Assembly: GCF_002797935.1 (NCBI RefSeq)
Contig: NZ_PGER01000001.1
Location: forward strand, 3,286,001-3,350,000
Length of the DNA stretch: 64,000 nt
From: Flavobacterium sp. 1
GTDB taxonomy: Bacteria > Bacteroidota > Bacteroidia > Flavobacteriales > Flavobacteriaceae
Reading direction: 5' to 3'
In this document: in pieces, positions 36,113-44,470 of the stretch
Layout: every line of letters starts with the position of its first letter
Position numbering within the stretch: the first letter of the stretch is position 1
The notes under the pieces: model-generated
The model's input: the letters and a program-made list of their open reading frames with translations, nothing else
Databases searched by the model: none
Told to the model about the DNA's origin: nothing
Position numbers and translations under genes: made by a program

Positions 36113-36245
36113 TAGATACTAAGTTACTAAGAATCTAAGTTCCTAAAATTAAATGCTTAGTAACATAGATTCTTAGGAGCTTAGTAACTTTAAAACTTAA
36201 AAAAACTTAGAATCTTAGCGACTTACAAACTTAGCAACTTAAAAA
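36113..36245. repeat. Self-complementary 'ctaag' intergenic repeat, copy 2
   Basis: About 130 bp of alternating ACTAAG / CTTAG words: GTTACTAAGAATCTAAG (36124 onward) is complementary to CTTAGAATCTTAGCGAC (about 36208-36224) with few mismatches, and further pairs lie inside. It fills nearly all of the gap between the pirin gene and the GNAT gene and is of the same type as 1999-2191. Confidence 0.7.
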
Positions 36246-36247
36246 AA

Positions 36248-36532
36248 ATGAACGAAGAAGTACAATTAGAAATAAACGACAAAAAAGGATTTTTCCATAT
36301 AGATGTTAATGGTAAAACTGAGGCTAAAATGACTTTTGTATTTGCTGGTCCAGATAAAATTATCATAGACCATACCGAAGTAAATGAAGGCAATAACGGA
36401 AAAGGTTATGGTAAAAAAATGGTAGCCAAAGCAGTAGAATTTGCAAGAGAAAAAAATATCAAAATTATTCCTCTTTGCCCTTTTGCAAAAAAGGTTTTCG
36501 ATAAAACACCCGAATTTAGAGACGTATTATAA
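36248..36532 (+). CDS. Small GNAT-like N-acetyltransferase (YjdJ type)
   Basis: A 94-residue protein of the small GCN5-related acetyltransferase group (Acetyltransf_CG). The acetyl-CoA-binding region NNGKGYGKKMVAKAVEFARE lies at residues about 58-77 and is followed by KIIPLCPFAKKVFDKTPEF. E. coli YjdJ is of this size and is also encoded beside a YjdI-type protein. Its stop codon overlaps the next start by one base. Substrate unknown. Confidence 0.85.
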   Translation: MNEEVQLEINDKKGFFHIDVNGKTEAKMTFVFAGPDKIIIDHTEVNEGNNGKGYGKKMVAKAVEFAREKNIKIIPLCPFAKKVFDKTPEFRDVL

Positions 36533-36942
36533 TGGAAGATCTTTTCGAAAATGACATACTTGGCCGCATCGGTACTCAAAAGTACTTATGCAACATTACT
36601 TGGCGAAACGGACAGTTTCTTATGGATGAACCTGAAAATGTTGGCGGAAAGGATTTAGGAATGGATCCGTTTTCGACTTTAATGGCTTCTTTGGCGGGCT
36701 GTACACTTTCGACCTTGAGAATGTACATTGACCGAAAAGAATGGATTATTCCTGAAATAAATATTTCGTTAAATTTATATCAGGAAACTTTGGATGGCCA
36801 ATTGACGACAACAATAAGAAGAAACATCACTTTTTCGGGAGAAGTCAGTGCCGAGCAAAAAGACCGATTGTTAATTATTGCTGACAAATGTCCGATCTCA
36901 AAATTGCTTAAAGGAAAAACACTCATTAACACAACTATTTAA
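36532..36942 (+). CDS. OsmC family protein
   Basis: A 136-residue OsmC/Ohr-fold protein. The two conserved cysteines of the peroxidase-type active site are present in SLAGCTLSTLRMYID (about residue 60) and DKCPISKLLKG (about residue 122). Members reduce organic hydroperoxides using thiols or dithiols. It is coupled to the GNAT gene by a one-base overlap and ends 2 bases before the YjdI gene, so the three are one operon, probably linked to oxidative stress (inference). Confidence 0.88.
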   Translation: MEDLFENDILGRIGTQKYLCNITWRNGQFLMDEPENVGGKDLGMDPFSTLMASLAGCTLSTLRMYIDRKEWIIPEINISLNLYQETLDGQLTTTIRRNITFSGEVSAEQKDRLLIIADKCPISKLLKGKTLINTTI

Positions 36943-36944
36943 TC

Positions 36945-37169
36945 ATGGATGCAAAAGATATTAAAAAGGAATATACCAATGGTGAAGTAACTATTGTATG
37001 GCAATCTGGGAAATGCATACATTCTGCAAATTGTGTACACAATAATCCAGATGTTTTCAAACCGAAAGAACAGCCATGGATTACACCAGAAAATTCAACA
37101 ACAGAAAAAATTATCGAAACTATCAATAAATGTCCATCGGGAGCATTGAGTTTCTATCTAAATAAATAA
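36945..37169 (+). CDS. YjdI-type (4Fe-4S) mono-cluster protein
   Basis: A 74-residue protein of the divergent 4Fe-4S family (Fer4_19). Conserved Cys and His are seen in GKCIHSANCVHNNPDVF and NKCPSGALSF, enough for one cluster. E. coli yjdI is adjacent to the acetyltransferase gene yjdJ; here the same pair flanks an OsmC gene. Function unknown. It converges on the acetyltransferase gene with a 6-base gap. Confidence 0.87.
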   Translation: MDAKDIKKEYTNGEVTIVWQSGKCIHSANCVHNNPDVFKPKEQPWITPENSTTEKIIETINKCPSGALSFYLNK

Positions 37170-37175
37170 ATAGAT

Positions 37176-37733
37176 TTAATCCTCATTTAATTTCCGAATC
37201 ACTTTAGCAGGATTACCAACTGCCAACGAATTTTCGGGAATATCTTTCGTAACTACAGATCCAGCTCCAACAACACAACCAGCTCCGATAGTTACTCCGG
37301 GACAAATTACAGAGTTACCTCCTATCCAGCAGTCATCTCCAATAGATACAGGCTTAGAACTCTCGACAGTTCTTCTTTCAATAGCATTTAATGGATGTGT
37401 TGCAGTGTAAATATGCACGCCCGGCGCAAAGAAAACATTGTTTCCAATAGTCACTTTCATAGTATCCAAAACCACACAATTGACATTGAAATACACATTC
37501 TCCCCCGAATAGATATTGTACCCATAGTCGCAGTGAAACGGAGGTTCTATATACAGCCGTTTATGGGAATTCGGCATTAGCTCACGAAGAATAGCACGTG
37601 ATCTTCCGTTCATCAGATATTCAGTAACGTTTAATTTATGCAGTAATTTTTTAGCTCTTGTTCGTTCCTCTGCTAATTGTTTATCATTAGCAAAATAGAT
37701 TTCACCCAAAAGCATTTTTTCTTTTTCGGTCAT
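37176..37733 (-). CDS. Sugar O-acetyltransferase (maltose/galactoside acetyltransferase type)
   Basis: A 185-residue left-handed beta-helix acetyltransferase of the LacA/Maa/NodL group, transferring acetyl from acetyl-CoA to a sugar. The N-terminal MTEKEKMLLGEIYFANDKQL helix region and the hexapeptide repeats (IGDDCWIGGNSVICPGVTIG AGCVVGAGSVV) are clear, and the catalytic His is in YTATHPLNA. Monocistronic, transcribed against the YjdI operon. Exact sugar unknown. Confidence 0.9.
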   Translation of the reverse strand: MTEKEKMLLGEIYFANDKQLAEERTRAKKLLHKLNVTEYLMNGRSRAILRELMPNSHKRLYIEPPFHCDYGYNIYSGENVYFNVNCVVLDTMKVTIGNNVFFAPGVHIYTATHPLNAIERRTVESSKPVSIGDDCWIGGNSVICPGVTIGAGCVVGAGSVVTKDIPENSLAVGNPAKVIRKLNED

Positions 37734-37798
37734 TTTAAAAAAATTATATTTTTAAGAAACCATAAAAATAGTACATAAACTAAATTTTACACAACTCA

Positions 37799-39274
37799 TC
37801 ATATAGTTATTTTTTTACTATCCAGTAACGCTTCAAGTAATTCAGCCATATCAACTACAGCATAAGTAGAAGAATAATCGGATACAGCATAAGGCAATAT
37901 AAGACTGTTATTGTGAATTATGGAACCGCAGGAATAAACTACATTGGGCACATAGCCTTCACGCTCTTCTTCCAAAGGAGTAAGCAAAGGCTCGGAAAGT
38001 CTTCCGATTTCTTTAGACGGATCTTCCAAATCAAATAATGAAGCACCTATACAATAACGTCTCATCGCACCAACACCATGCGTAATTACTAACCAGCCCT
38101 GCTCTGTCCATAAAGGAGAACCGCAGTTTCCGACTTGTGTAAATTCCCATGCATATTCAGGTTTCTGAATAAGCTGCGGATTCTTCCATTCATTTGGTCT
38201 TGGCGAATACATTAAATAATTATTGACTCCATCCATTCGTCCCAGCATAGCATATTTACCTTTGATTTTCTTAGGAAATAAAGCCATTCCTTTACCCGTT
38301 GATCCTTCACCATATAAAGGCATCACTCGAAAAGTATAAAAATCTTCGGTCGTAATCAGTTTAGGAAGAATGGCATGCCCATTATAAGCAGTATAGGTCC
38401 CCATTATGCTTTCGGAACCATCGTCATCCATAAAACGGACAAAACGCGCATCTTCAATTCCACGGCTTTCAGCATCAGATATTGGAAATATAACGCGCTC
38501 AGAAATATCAGAATCGTGTTTGAATTGTATATCATAGAAAGAATTCATAAGCCATAAAACTTCTTCGAATGCTTCTTTCTTTTCTTTATTTATATTCAAA
38601 TTTGCTAATTCCTTCTTCAGTAAATCCTTAAATACAGAATATTCAAACACTTCTGGCAAATCAAGCAAAATGGAAGAATAAATATCGAGCGTATGCATTT
38701 CTGTTAATTTGGATAAAATCCGCTTTTTGTTAAACATCATTTTATGCAGCACCTCTGCTTTTTCGATACTGTCACCAATCCGCATCATCCTCATATTATT
38801 GTCTTTATCGAGAATTCCTCTTCGGAATACAATCGATGAAACGTGACCTTCTCCTGTTGCACGAAACGAAATAACAACCCGTTTTTCTCCTTTTTCCAAA
38901 CCTGACTGATCAAAATCTTCAACTATTGATGGATTAAAAAAAGCTGCCGATTCAATAGAATATTCCATAGTAAGATAAGACCCGATGAGCATTTTTCTTT
39001 CATCCGTCAAATCTGAATCATTAATCTGCATGTGCTTAATTATATGCTTAGCTTTATCATAATGCTTATGAAATAAAACAGAAATATTACGGTGCCGTCT
39101 GGCAAATTCCCTGTTTATTTGTTCCAAAGCACTATTGACTTCAAGATTACTCATCATCAATATGCGTCCGATTAATTCTTTAGTCCGTTCTTCTCCGTTC
39201 ATAAAATATCTGGCAACCACTCTGCTTGAATCAGGTAAAAACTTTATATTTTTTCGGGTAACAGAAACTTTCAT
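37799..39274 (-). CDS. Glycoside hydrolase family 130 protein
   Basis: A 491-residue five-bladed beta-propeller enzyme of GH130, a family of beta-mannoside phosphorylases and hydrolases. The start is ATG 39274 (MKVSVTRKNIKFLPDSSRVV); a longer open frame to 39367 looks non-coding. The propeller covers about residues 130-490: GIEDARFVRF, MGTYTAYNG, NCGSPLWTEQGWLVITHGVG and YVPNVVYSCGSI are GH130 motifs. It has an N-terminal helical extension of about 120 residues that ordinary GH130 enzymes lack. No sugar-utilisation genes flank it, so the substrate is open. Confidence 0.85.
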   Translation of the reverse strand: MKVSVTRKNIKFLPDSSRVVARYFMNGEERTKELIGRILMMSNLEVNSALEQINREFARRHRNISVLFHKHYDKAKHIIKHMQINDSDLTDERKMLIGSYLTMEYSIESAAFFNPSIVEDFDQSGLEKGEKRVVISFRATGEGHVSSIVFRRGILDKDNNMRMMRIGDSIEKAEVLHKMMFNKKRILSKLTEMHTLDIYSSILLDLPEVFEYSVFKDLLKKELANLNINKEKKEAFEEVLWLMNSFYDIQFKHDSDISERVIFPISDAESRGIEDARFVRFMDDDGSESIMGTYTAYNGHAILPKLITTEDFYTFRVMPLYGEGSTGKGMALFPKKIKGKYAMLGRMDGVNNYLMYSPRPNEWKNPQLIQKPEYAWEFTQVGNCGSPLWTEQGWLVITHGVGAMRRYCIGASLFDLEDPSKEIGRLSEPLLTPLEEEREGYVPNVVYSCGSIIHNNSLILPYAVSDYSSTYAVVDMAELLEALLDSKKITI

Positions 39275-39640
39275 AGTTTTATTTTTAATTATATGACAAC
39301 GGTAATGCTTTTCGGCTATTGTAAAAAAAACAATCCAACTTAACACTTTCTGCTGTGACTGCATCATTATGATTAAATCACGGCGGGAGTTCTTTTTTTT
39401 AAATTTTTTTCCAAATAATTCTTCAGTTTAAAAAACGCTAAAATGAAGAAAAACGCACATTTTCAGTTATTAAGTATTTTCAAATATACAAAATAAACAA
39501 GACAGAAAATTGATTTAAAATCAACTCCCACGCATTCGCATTTAAAAAAATCAAACACGAATTTCACAAATTAACACGAATTAAAATCTGTTATAATTGC
39601 ACGAATATATTCTCTGATATTCAAAAAAGGATATTATGAA
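39275..39640. other. Intergenic region with 'aacacgaatt' repeat
   Basis: AT-rich gap upstream of the GH130 gene. Positions about 39549-39610 carry the words AACACGAATTTCACAAATTA and ACACGAATTA, with a later degenerate GCACGAAT, another repeat type frequent in Flavobacterium. No gene was found. Confidence 0.5.
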
Positions 39641-39654
39641 AACTGGATTTGCAT

Positions 39655-39730
39655 GAGAGATCGAAGCGACATCCTTTTCTTTTCCTTACTTTTAGGAAAA
39701 GAAAAGATACAGCGGAGAGCCCGACCCTTG
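39655..39730. ncRNA. Structured repeat element, copy A
   Basis: Conserved flanks GATCGAAGCGACATCC and GATACAGCGGAGAGC enclose a perfect 13-bp hairpin (CTTTTCTTTTCCT 39674-39686 with 39694-39706). The same flanks, with an unrelated hairpin between them, occur at 49051-49122. The arrangement looks like a conserved internal-loop RNA with a variable arm; I recall such elements as very frequent between Flavobacterium genes. Comparison with the Rfam flavo-1 model would test the identity. Strand of transcription is unknown. Confidence 0.55.
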
Positions 39731-39766
39731 GAGCATGCCCTAACTATTTCGCATTTGGCAAGTGGA

Positions 39767-40648
39767 TTATCTTATTCTGGGCTGTGGCAAGGGTACAAAC
39801 TCAGTTTCATTGGGAATTTTTGGAAACTTTTGGTCGATCCAGTCTTGCTTTGCTTTTTCAATTACTGCTTTATCAGAATGCACGAAATTCCAATAGATAA
39901 AATGTTCTTCGGGAAATGGTTCGCCTCCAAAAATATAGACGGTACAGTTCTCACTCATTTCAAACTGGCAAAGACTGCTTTCCTTGGCAACCAAAATCTG
40001 TTTTGAAGCATAGGTGTGTCCGTCGTTTGTAATTTCGCCTTCCAGAATATACAAGGCACTTTCTCCAAAAAGGTCTTTGCCTATATTCAGTAAAGCTTTG
40101 GCTGTACTTTTAATTTCTATCAGATACAGCGGGCTGTAAACAGGGACAGGCGATTTTTTGCCAAAAGCCTCACCTGCAATTAGTTTTACAGTAACATTAT
40201 CCTGCTGCCATTCTGGGATGTCTTTGGCTTCGACATGTACAAACGAAGGGTCAATATTTTCTTTTTCTTTTGGCAGCGCAACCCAAATCTGCAGACCATG
40301 AAGACTTTTATCGGTAGTTCTCAAATACTCTGGTGTCCGTTCCGAATGCACTACTCCTTTTCCTGCCGTCATCCAATTGACAGCACCAGGTGTGATTTCC
40401 ATTTCGGTACCCACGCTGTCTCTGTGCAGTATGGCTCCCTCAAACAAATAAGTAAGTGTTGAAAGTCCGATGTGGGGATGCGGAGGCACATCTAAGTTTT
40501 GATAATCTTTGAGTTGGGCTGGCCCCATGTGATCCAAAAATACAAAAGGCCCTACTGCACGTTTTTCACGAAAAGGCAACAGCCTGCCCACAAGAAAATT
40601 TCCAATATCGGCTGCACGTTCTTCTATGATTAATCCAATGTTTGACAT
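39767..40648 (-). CDS. Pirin family protein (second copy)
   Basis: A 293-residue pirin of the longer subtype. Metal ligands are visible in VPPHPHIGLSTLTYLFEG (two His), GKGVVHSERTP (His) and the following Glu; the N terminus contains the RRLLPFREKRAVGPFVFLDH-like block that marks pirins. It is only distantly related to the pirin at 35395-36111. It ends beside structured repeat copy A. Function is probably that of a quercetinase-like dioxygenase, by family inference only. Confidence 0.9.
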   Translation of the reverse strand: MSNIGLIIEERAADIGNFLVGRLLPFREKRAVGPFVFLDHMGPAQLKDYQNLDVPPHPHIGLSTLTYLFEGAILHRDSVGTEMEITPGAVNWMTAGKGVVHSERTPEYLRTTDKSLHGLQIWVALPKEKENIDPSFVHVEAKDIPEWQQDNVTVKLIAGEAFGKKSPVPVYSPLYLIEIKSTAKALLNIGKDLFGESALYILEGEITNDGHTYASKQILVAKESSLCQFEMSENCTVYIFGGEPFPEEHFIYWNFVHSDKAVIEKAKQDWIDQKFPKIPNETEFVPLPQPRIR

Positions 40649-40976
40649 GTTTATATAGCTTTTTTGAATTCGTTTAAATTAATTATACTGCTTAATCAGC
40701 TCATTAATTTGTGATAATTATTGAAATACTAAGTTACAAAGCCCAAATGAAATAAAACCGTATTAGCAATAAATATACATTACGGTAACATTTTGTACTT
40801 TCTGAGTTAATTTTAGAGCAGTAAACATTAATATATTATCAATAAAAAGATTTAAAATTACTTATTTAAGAGTATTCAAACGTATTTTTAATAAATTATT
40901 ATCATTAAAATTCGTTAAACGGTGATTTTTTTTCAATATTTGTATAAACCAAATTGTGTCATAAAAAAAACTTCTT
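40649..40976. other. Divergent intergenic region, no gene seen
   Basis: AT-rich region of 328 bases between the divergent pirin and transglutaminase genes. It must hold both promoters. CAATATTTG about 40934-40942 resembles a -7 box (TAnnTTTG with a mismatch) for the transglutaminase operon. No repeat arms or RNA are evident. Confidence 0.45.
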
Positions 40977-43900
40977 ATGTCCATAAAAATAGCCATCTCC
41001 CACAAAACAACATACAAATTTGACCGAAGCGTTAAATTATTCCCGCATGTTTTCAGACTTCGTCCGGCAGTGCATTCAAGAACAGCTATTGAGGGATATT
41101 CCTTTAAAATAAGCCCTGAGGATCATTTCATCAATTGGCAGCAGGATCCTTTTGGAAATTACCAAGCCAGAATTGTTTTTCCTGATAAAATCAAAGAATT
41201 AAAAGTCGAGGTCGAAGTAATTGCAAAACTTCAGGTCATCAACCCGTTTGATTATTTTGTAGAAGAATATGCCCAAAAATTTCCGTTTAAATATGATAAT
41301 TTACTTGAACAGGAATTGGTTCCTTATTTAAAATTAAGCGAAGAAAGCCCGACTTTCTTAAAATATATTGAAACCATAAAGCTCAATGATTCCATAGAAA
41401 TAAATGATTTTTTAGTTTACCTCAACCAAGAGGTCTATAAAATGCTTGCCTACAATCTGCGGATGGAAGCCGGTGTGCAGACACCGGAACAGACATTAAG
41501 ACTCAAAAACGGTTCCTGCAGAGATTTTGCCTGGCTGTTAATTCATATTTTACGTCACTTTGGTTTAGCCGCACGTTTTGTTTCCGGCTACATTGTACAA
41601 TTAGCACCAGATATAAAATCTCTTGATGGACCATCGGGACCCGAAAATGATTTTACTGATTTACATGCTTGGGCTGAGGTTTATCTTCCCGGCGCTGGCT
41701 GGATTGGACTCGATCCTACTTCTGGGCTTTTTGCAAGTGAAGGACATATTCCCTTATGCTGTACACCTCATTATGAAAGTGCTGCGCCGGTTACAGGTGC
41801 TACCGAAAAATGTGAAGTAAGTTTTGATTTCGAAAACAAAGTAACCCGTATTCATGAAGATCCAAGGGTAACCAAACCGTATTCTGACAGACAATGGGAA
41901 GATATCATGGCGGTAGGAAATGTCGTTGAGAAGGATTTAATTGAAGGCGATGTCCGTTTAACAATGGGTGGAGAACCGACCTTTATTTCTATTGATGATT
42001 TTGAGGGTGCCGAATGGAATACTGATGCTGATGGTCCGCTTAAACGAAAACTGGCATACGATTTAGCACTTCGTTTAAAACAGCGGTTTGCTCACGGAGG
42101 ATTACTGCATTTTGGACAAGGAAAATGGTATCCCGGAGAGTTATTTCCACGCTGGCAATATGGTTTATACTGGAGAAAGGACGGATTTCCTTTGTGGAAA
42201 AATGATGCTCTGGTAGCAAAAGAAGGTGAAACGCAATTTACTTTTCACGATGCCGAAAAATTTGCTGTCGAATTAACTAAATTCTTAGGAATTGACGCTA
42301 AAAACATATTACCTGCCTACGAAGATCCAATCTATTGGGCTCTTGAAGAAGGTAAACTTCCAGTGAATTTAGACCCATTGAAAGTGAATTTAAAAGATTC
42401 TATTGAACGCCATAATCTTGCAAAGGTTCTCGAAAAAGGTTTGAATAATCCTTCAGGGTTTGTTTTGCCAATACGAAAAGATTACACTCAGGCAAATTGG
42501 GAAAGCTGTGCTTGGGAATTTAGAAGAGGAAACTGCTTTTTAATTCCTGGAAATTCCCCAATCGGTTTGCGCTTACCGTTAGATTCACTGCCAAAGGTTT
42601 CTAAAAATAAAAGAGAAACAGTTGTAGACAGAAGTTTATTTGAAGATCTGCCTCCATTAGGGGATTACTCCGAAAAAGTAAAAAATCGTTACGGAACTAT
42701 TGCAAAGATTTTTGAAGCGGTCAAAAAAGTGTTGCCTAAAAAAGAGGATAAAAAGGAAGAAGATCCCTTATTATTTGAAGTAGACACTTTCATCACAGCA
42801 ATGTGCATACAAGAACGCGACGGAATGCTGTACGTTTTTCTGCCGCCAACTGATTATTTAGAAGATTATATCGACTTAATAACTTCTATAGAAAGTACTG
42901 CCGAAAAATTGCAGATGTCCGTAAGAATTGAAGGCTACCAGCCAAAGACGGATTACAGAGTCGAGAAAATGATGGTTACTCCAGACCCTGGCGTGATTGA
43001 AGTGAATGTACATCCAGCCAAATCTTGGCAGGAAATTGTAGACAATACAACGGCACTATATGAAGAGGCTTTTCTGTCCCGTTTAGGCACTGATAAATTT
43101 ATGGTAGATGGTCGTCATACCGGAACTGGAGGAGGAAATCACGTAACATTAGGCGCAGAAAAACCTGAGGACAGTCCGCTATTGAGAAGACCTGATTTAT
43201 TGCGAAGCTTAATTACTTATTGGCAGCACCATCCGGTTTTAAGCTATCTTTTTGCAGGACCTTTCATTGGACCGACAAGTCAAGCGCCGCGTATTGACGA
43301 AGGCCGTGATGAGCGTCTCTATGAAATGGAAATTGCGTTTGAACAAATCCCAAAAGACAGAGAAGTTCCTTTTTGGATGGTGGACAGGATTTTTAGAAAC
43401 CTATTGACAGATATCACAGGAAATACGCATCGTACCGAGTTCTGTATCGATAAATTATACTCACCTGATTCATCAACAGGACGTTTGGGAATATTAGAAT
43501 TAAGAGCTTTTGATATGCCTCCGCACAAACACATGAATTTAGTTCAAAATCTATTAGTTCGTGCTTTAGTCGCCAAATTCTGGAAAAATCCATACGAGAA
43601 AAAACTGATCCGCTGGGGAACCGAACTTCATGATAAATTTCTCTTGCCGCATTTCGCCTATCTGGATATGATCGATGTGGTAAACGATTTAAAAGATGCT
43701 GGATATAATTTTGATATTTCATGGTTTGATCCTTTCTTCGAATTTAGATATCCGCATCATGGCAACGTGACTATCGATAATATCCAATTGGAAATAAGAT
43801 TAGGCATAGAACCTTGGCACGTACTCGGCGAAGAACTGTCCAGCACCGGAACTGCCCGTTTTGTAGATTCCTCATTAGAACGTTTACAGGTAAAAGTTTC

Positions 43901-44393
43901 TGGAATTGTGCCCGAACGCCATATTTTATTATGCAAAGGATGCCGAATCCCATTAAGAAGCACTGGAACCAAAGGAGAATATGTAGCAGGAATACGTTAC
44001 AAATCATGGAATCCACCATCAGCATTGCATCCTAATATCGGGATTGACGTACCGCTAGTTTTTGACTTAGTCGATACTTGGAACAATAAAGTAATTGGTG
44101 GCTGTACCTATTTTGTAACGCATCCCGGCGGAAGAAGTTTTGACAGTTTTCCTGTGAATAGTTTTGAAGCTGAATCAAGAAAAATAAGTCGCTTTTGGGA
44201 TTTTGGCCATACACCGTCATCAGCACTTGAGGATGTAGAAAAAGAGAAAGAAATGATTTCGAACAGTACTGCAACATCCCGTTTTTTAGTAGAATCTAAA
44301 TCAGATCTAAGACTTGACACCCCTATAGAACTCATTAACCCTGAATACCCTTACACTTTAGATCTAAGACATTATTGGAAAGCAAAAGAATAG
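40977..44393 (+). CDS. Transglutaminase-like / DUF2126 fusion protein
   Basis: A 1138-residue cytoplasmic protein. Residues about 1-100 are the bacterial transglutaminase N-terminal domain and about 140-260 the transglutaminase-like cysteine peptidase fold with the triad Cys181 (GSCRDFAWL), His230 (DLHAWAEV) and Asp246 (GLDPTSG). From about 310 to 1130 the DUF2126 domain follows (LTMGGEPTFISIDD, TGGGNHVTLGAE, FCIDKLYSPDSSTGRLG), a region related to glutamine-synthetase-like amidoligases. Such proteins are first in operons with CP-ATP-grasp/alpha-E proteins, predicted to build or cleave peptide-like bonds (Iyer and colleagues' comparative work on amidoligases). No signal peptide. The metabolite or protein target is unknown. 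Confidence 0.9.
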   Translation: MSIKIAISHKTTYKFDRSVKLFPHVFRLRPAVHSRTAIEGYSFKISPEDHFINWQQDPFGNYQARIVFPDKIKELKVEVEVIAKLQVINPFDYFVEEYAQKFPFKYDNLLEQELVPYLKLSEESPTFLKYIETIKLNDSIEINDFLVYLNQEVYKMLAYNLRMEAGVQTPEQTLRLKNGSCRDFAWLLIHILRHFGLAARFVSGYIVQLAPDIKSLDGPSGPENDFTDLHAWAEVYLPGAGWIGLDPTSGLFASEGHIPLCCTPHYESAAPVTGATEKCEVSFDFENKVTRIHEDPRVTKPYSDRQWEDIMAVGNVVEKDLIEGDVRLTMGGEPTFISIDDFEGAEWNTDADGPLKRKLAYDLALRLKQRFAHGGLLHFGQGKWYPGELFPRWQYGLYWRKDGFPLWKNDALVAKEGETQFTFHDAEKFAVELTKFLGIDAKNILPAYEDPIYWALEEGKLPVNLDPLKVNLKDSIERHNLAKVLEKGLNNPSGFVLPIRKDYTQANWESCAWEFRRGNCFLIPGNSPIGLRLPLDSLPKVSKNKRETVVDRSLFEDLPPLGDYSEKVKNRYGTIAKIFEAVKKVLPKKEDKKEEDPLLFEVDTFITAMCIQERDGMLYVFLPPTDYLEDYIDLITSIESTAEKLQMSVRIEGYQPKTDYRVEKMMVTPDPGVIEVNVHPAKSWQEIVDNTTALYEEAFLSRLGTDKFMVDGRHTGTGGGNHVTLGAEKPEDSPLLRRPDLLRSLITYWQHHPVLSYLFAGPFIGPTSQAPRIDEGRDERLYEMEIAFEQIPKDREVPFWMVDRIFRNLLTDITGNTHRTEFCIDKLYSPDSSTGRLGILELRAFDMPPHKHMNLVQNLLVRALVAKFWKNPYEKKLIRWGTELHDKFLLPHFAYLDMIDVVNDLKDAGYNFDISWFDPFFEFRYPHHGNVTIDNIQLEIRLGIEPWHVLGEELSSTGTARFVDSSLERLQVKVSGIVPERHILLCKGCRIPLRSTGTKGEYVAGIRYKSWNPPSALHPNIGIDVPLVFDLVDTWNNKVIGGCTYFVTHPGGRSFDSFPVNSFEAESRKISRFWDFGHTPSSALEDVEKEKEMISNSTATSRFLVESKSDLRLDTPIELINPEYPYTLDLRHYWKAKE

Positions 44394-44470
44394 GATAATT
44401 GCATTGCTGTTCGCTTTAAAAGCCATTATTTTGCCAATTATAAAAAACGCAATTCATTTACAATTAACAA

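Noticed and set aside
39649..40006. Two overlapping + strand frames
   Set aside because: They start in structured repeat copy A and run antisense to the second pirin gene.
43414..44335. Several antisense frames within the DUF2126 gene
   Set aside because: All overlap the conserved coding region of the DUF2126 protein and show no family match.
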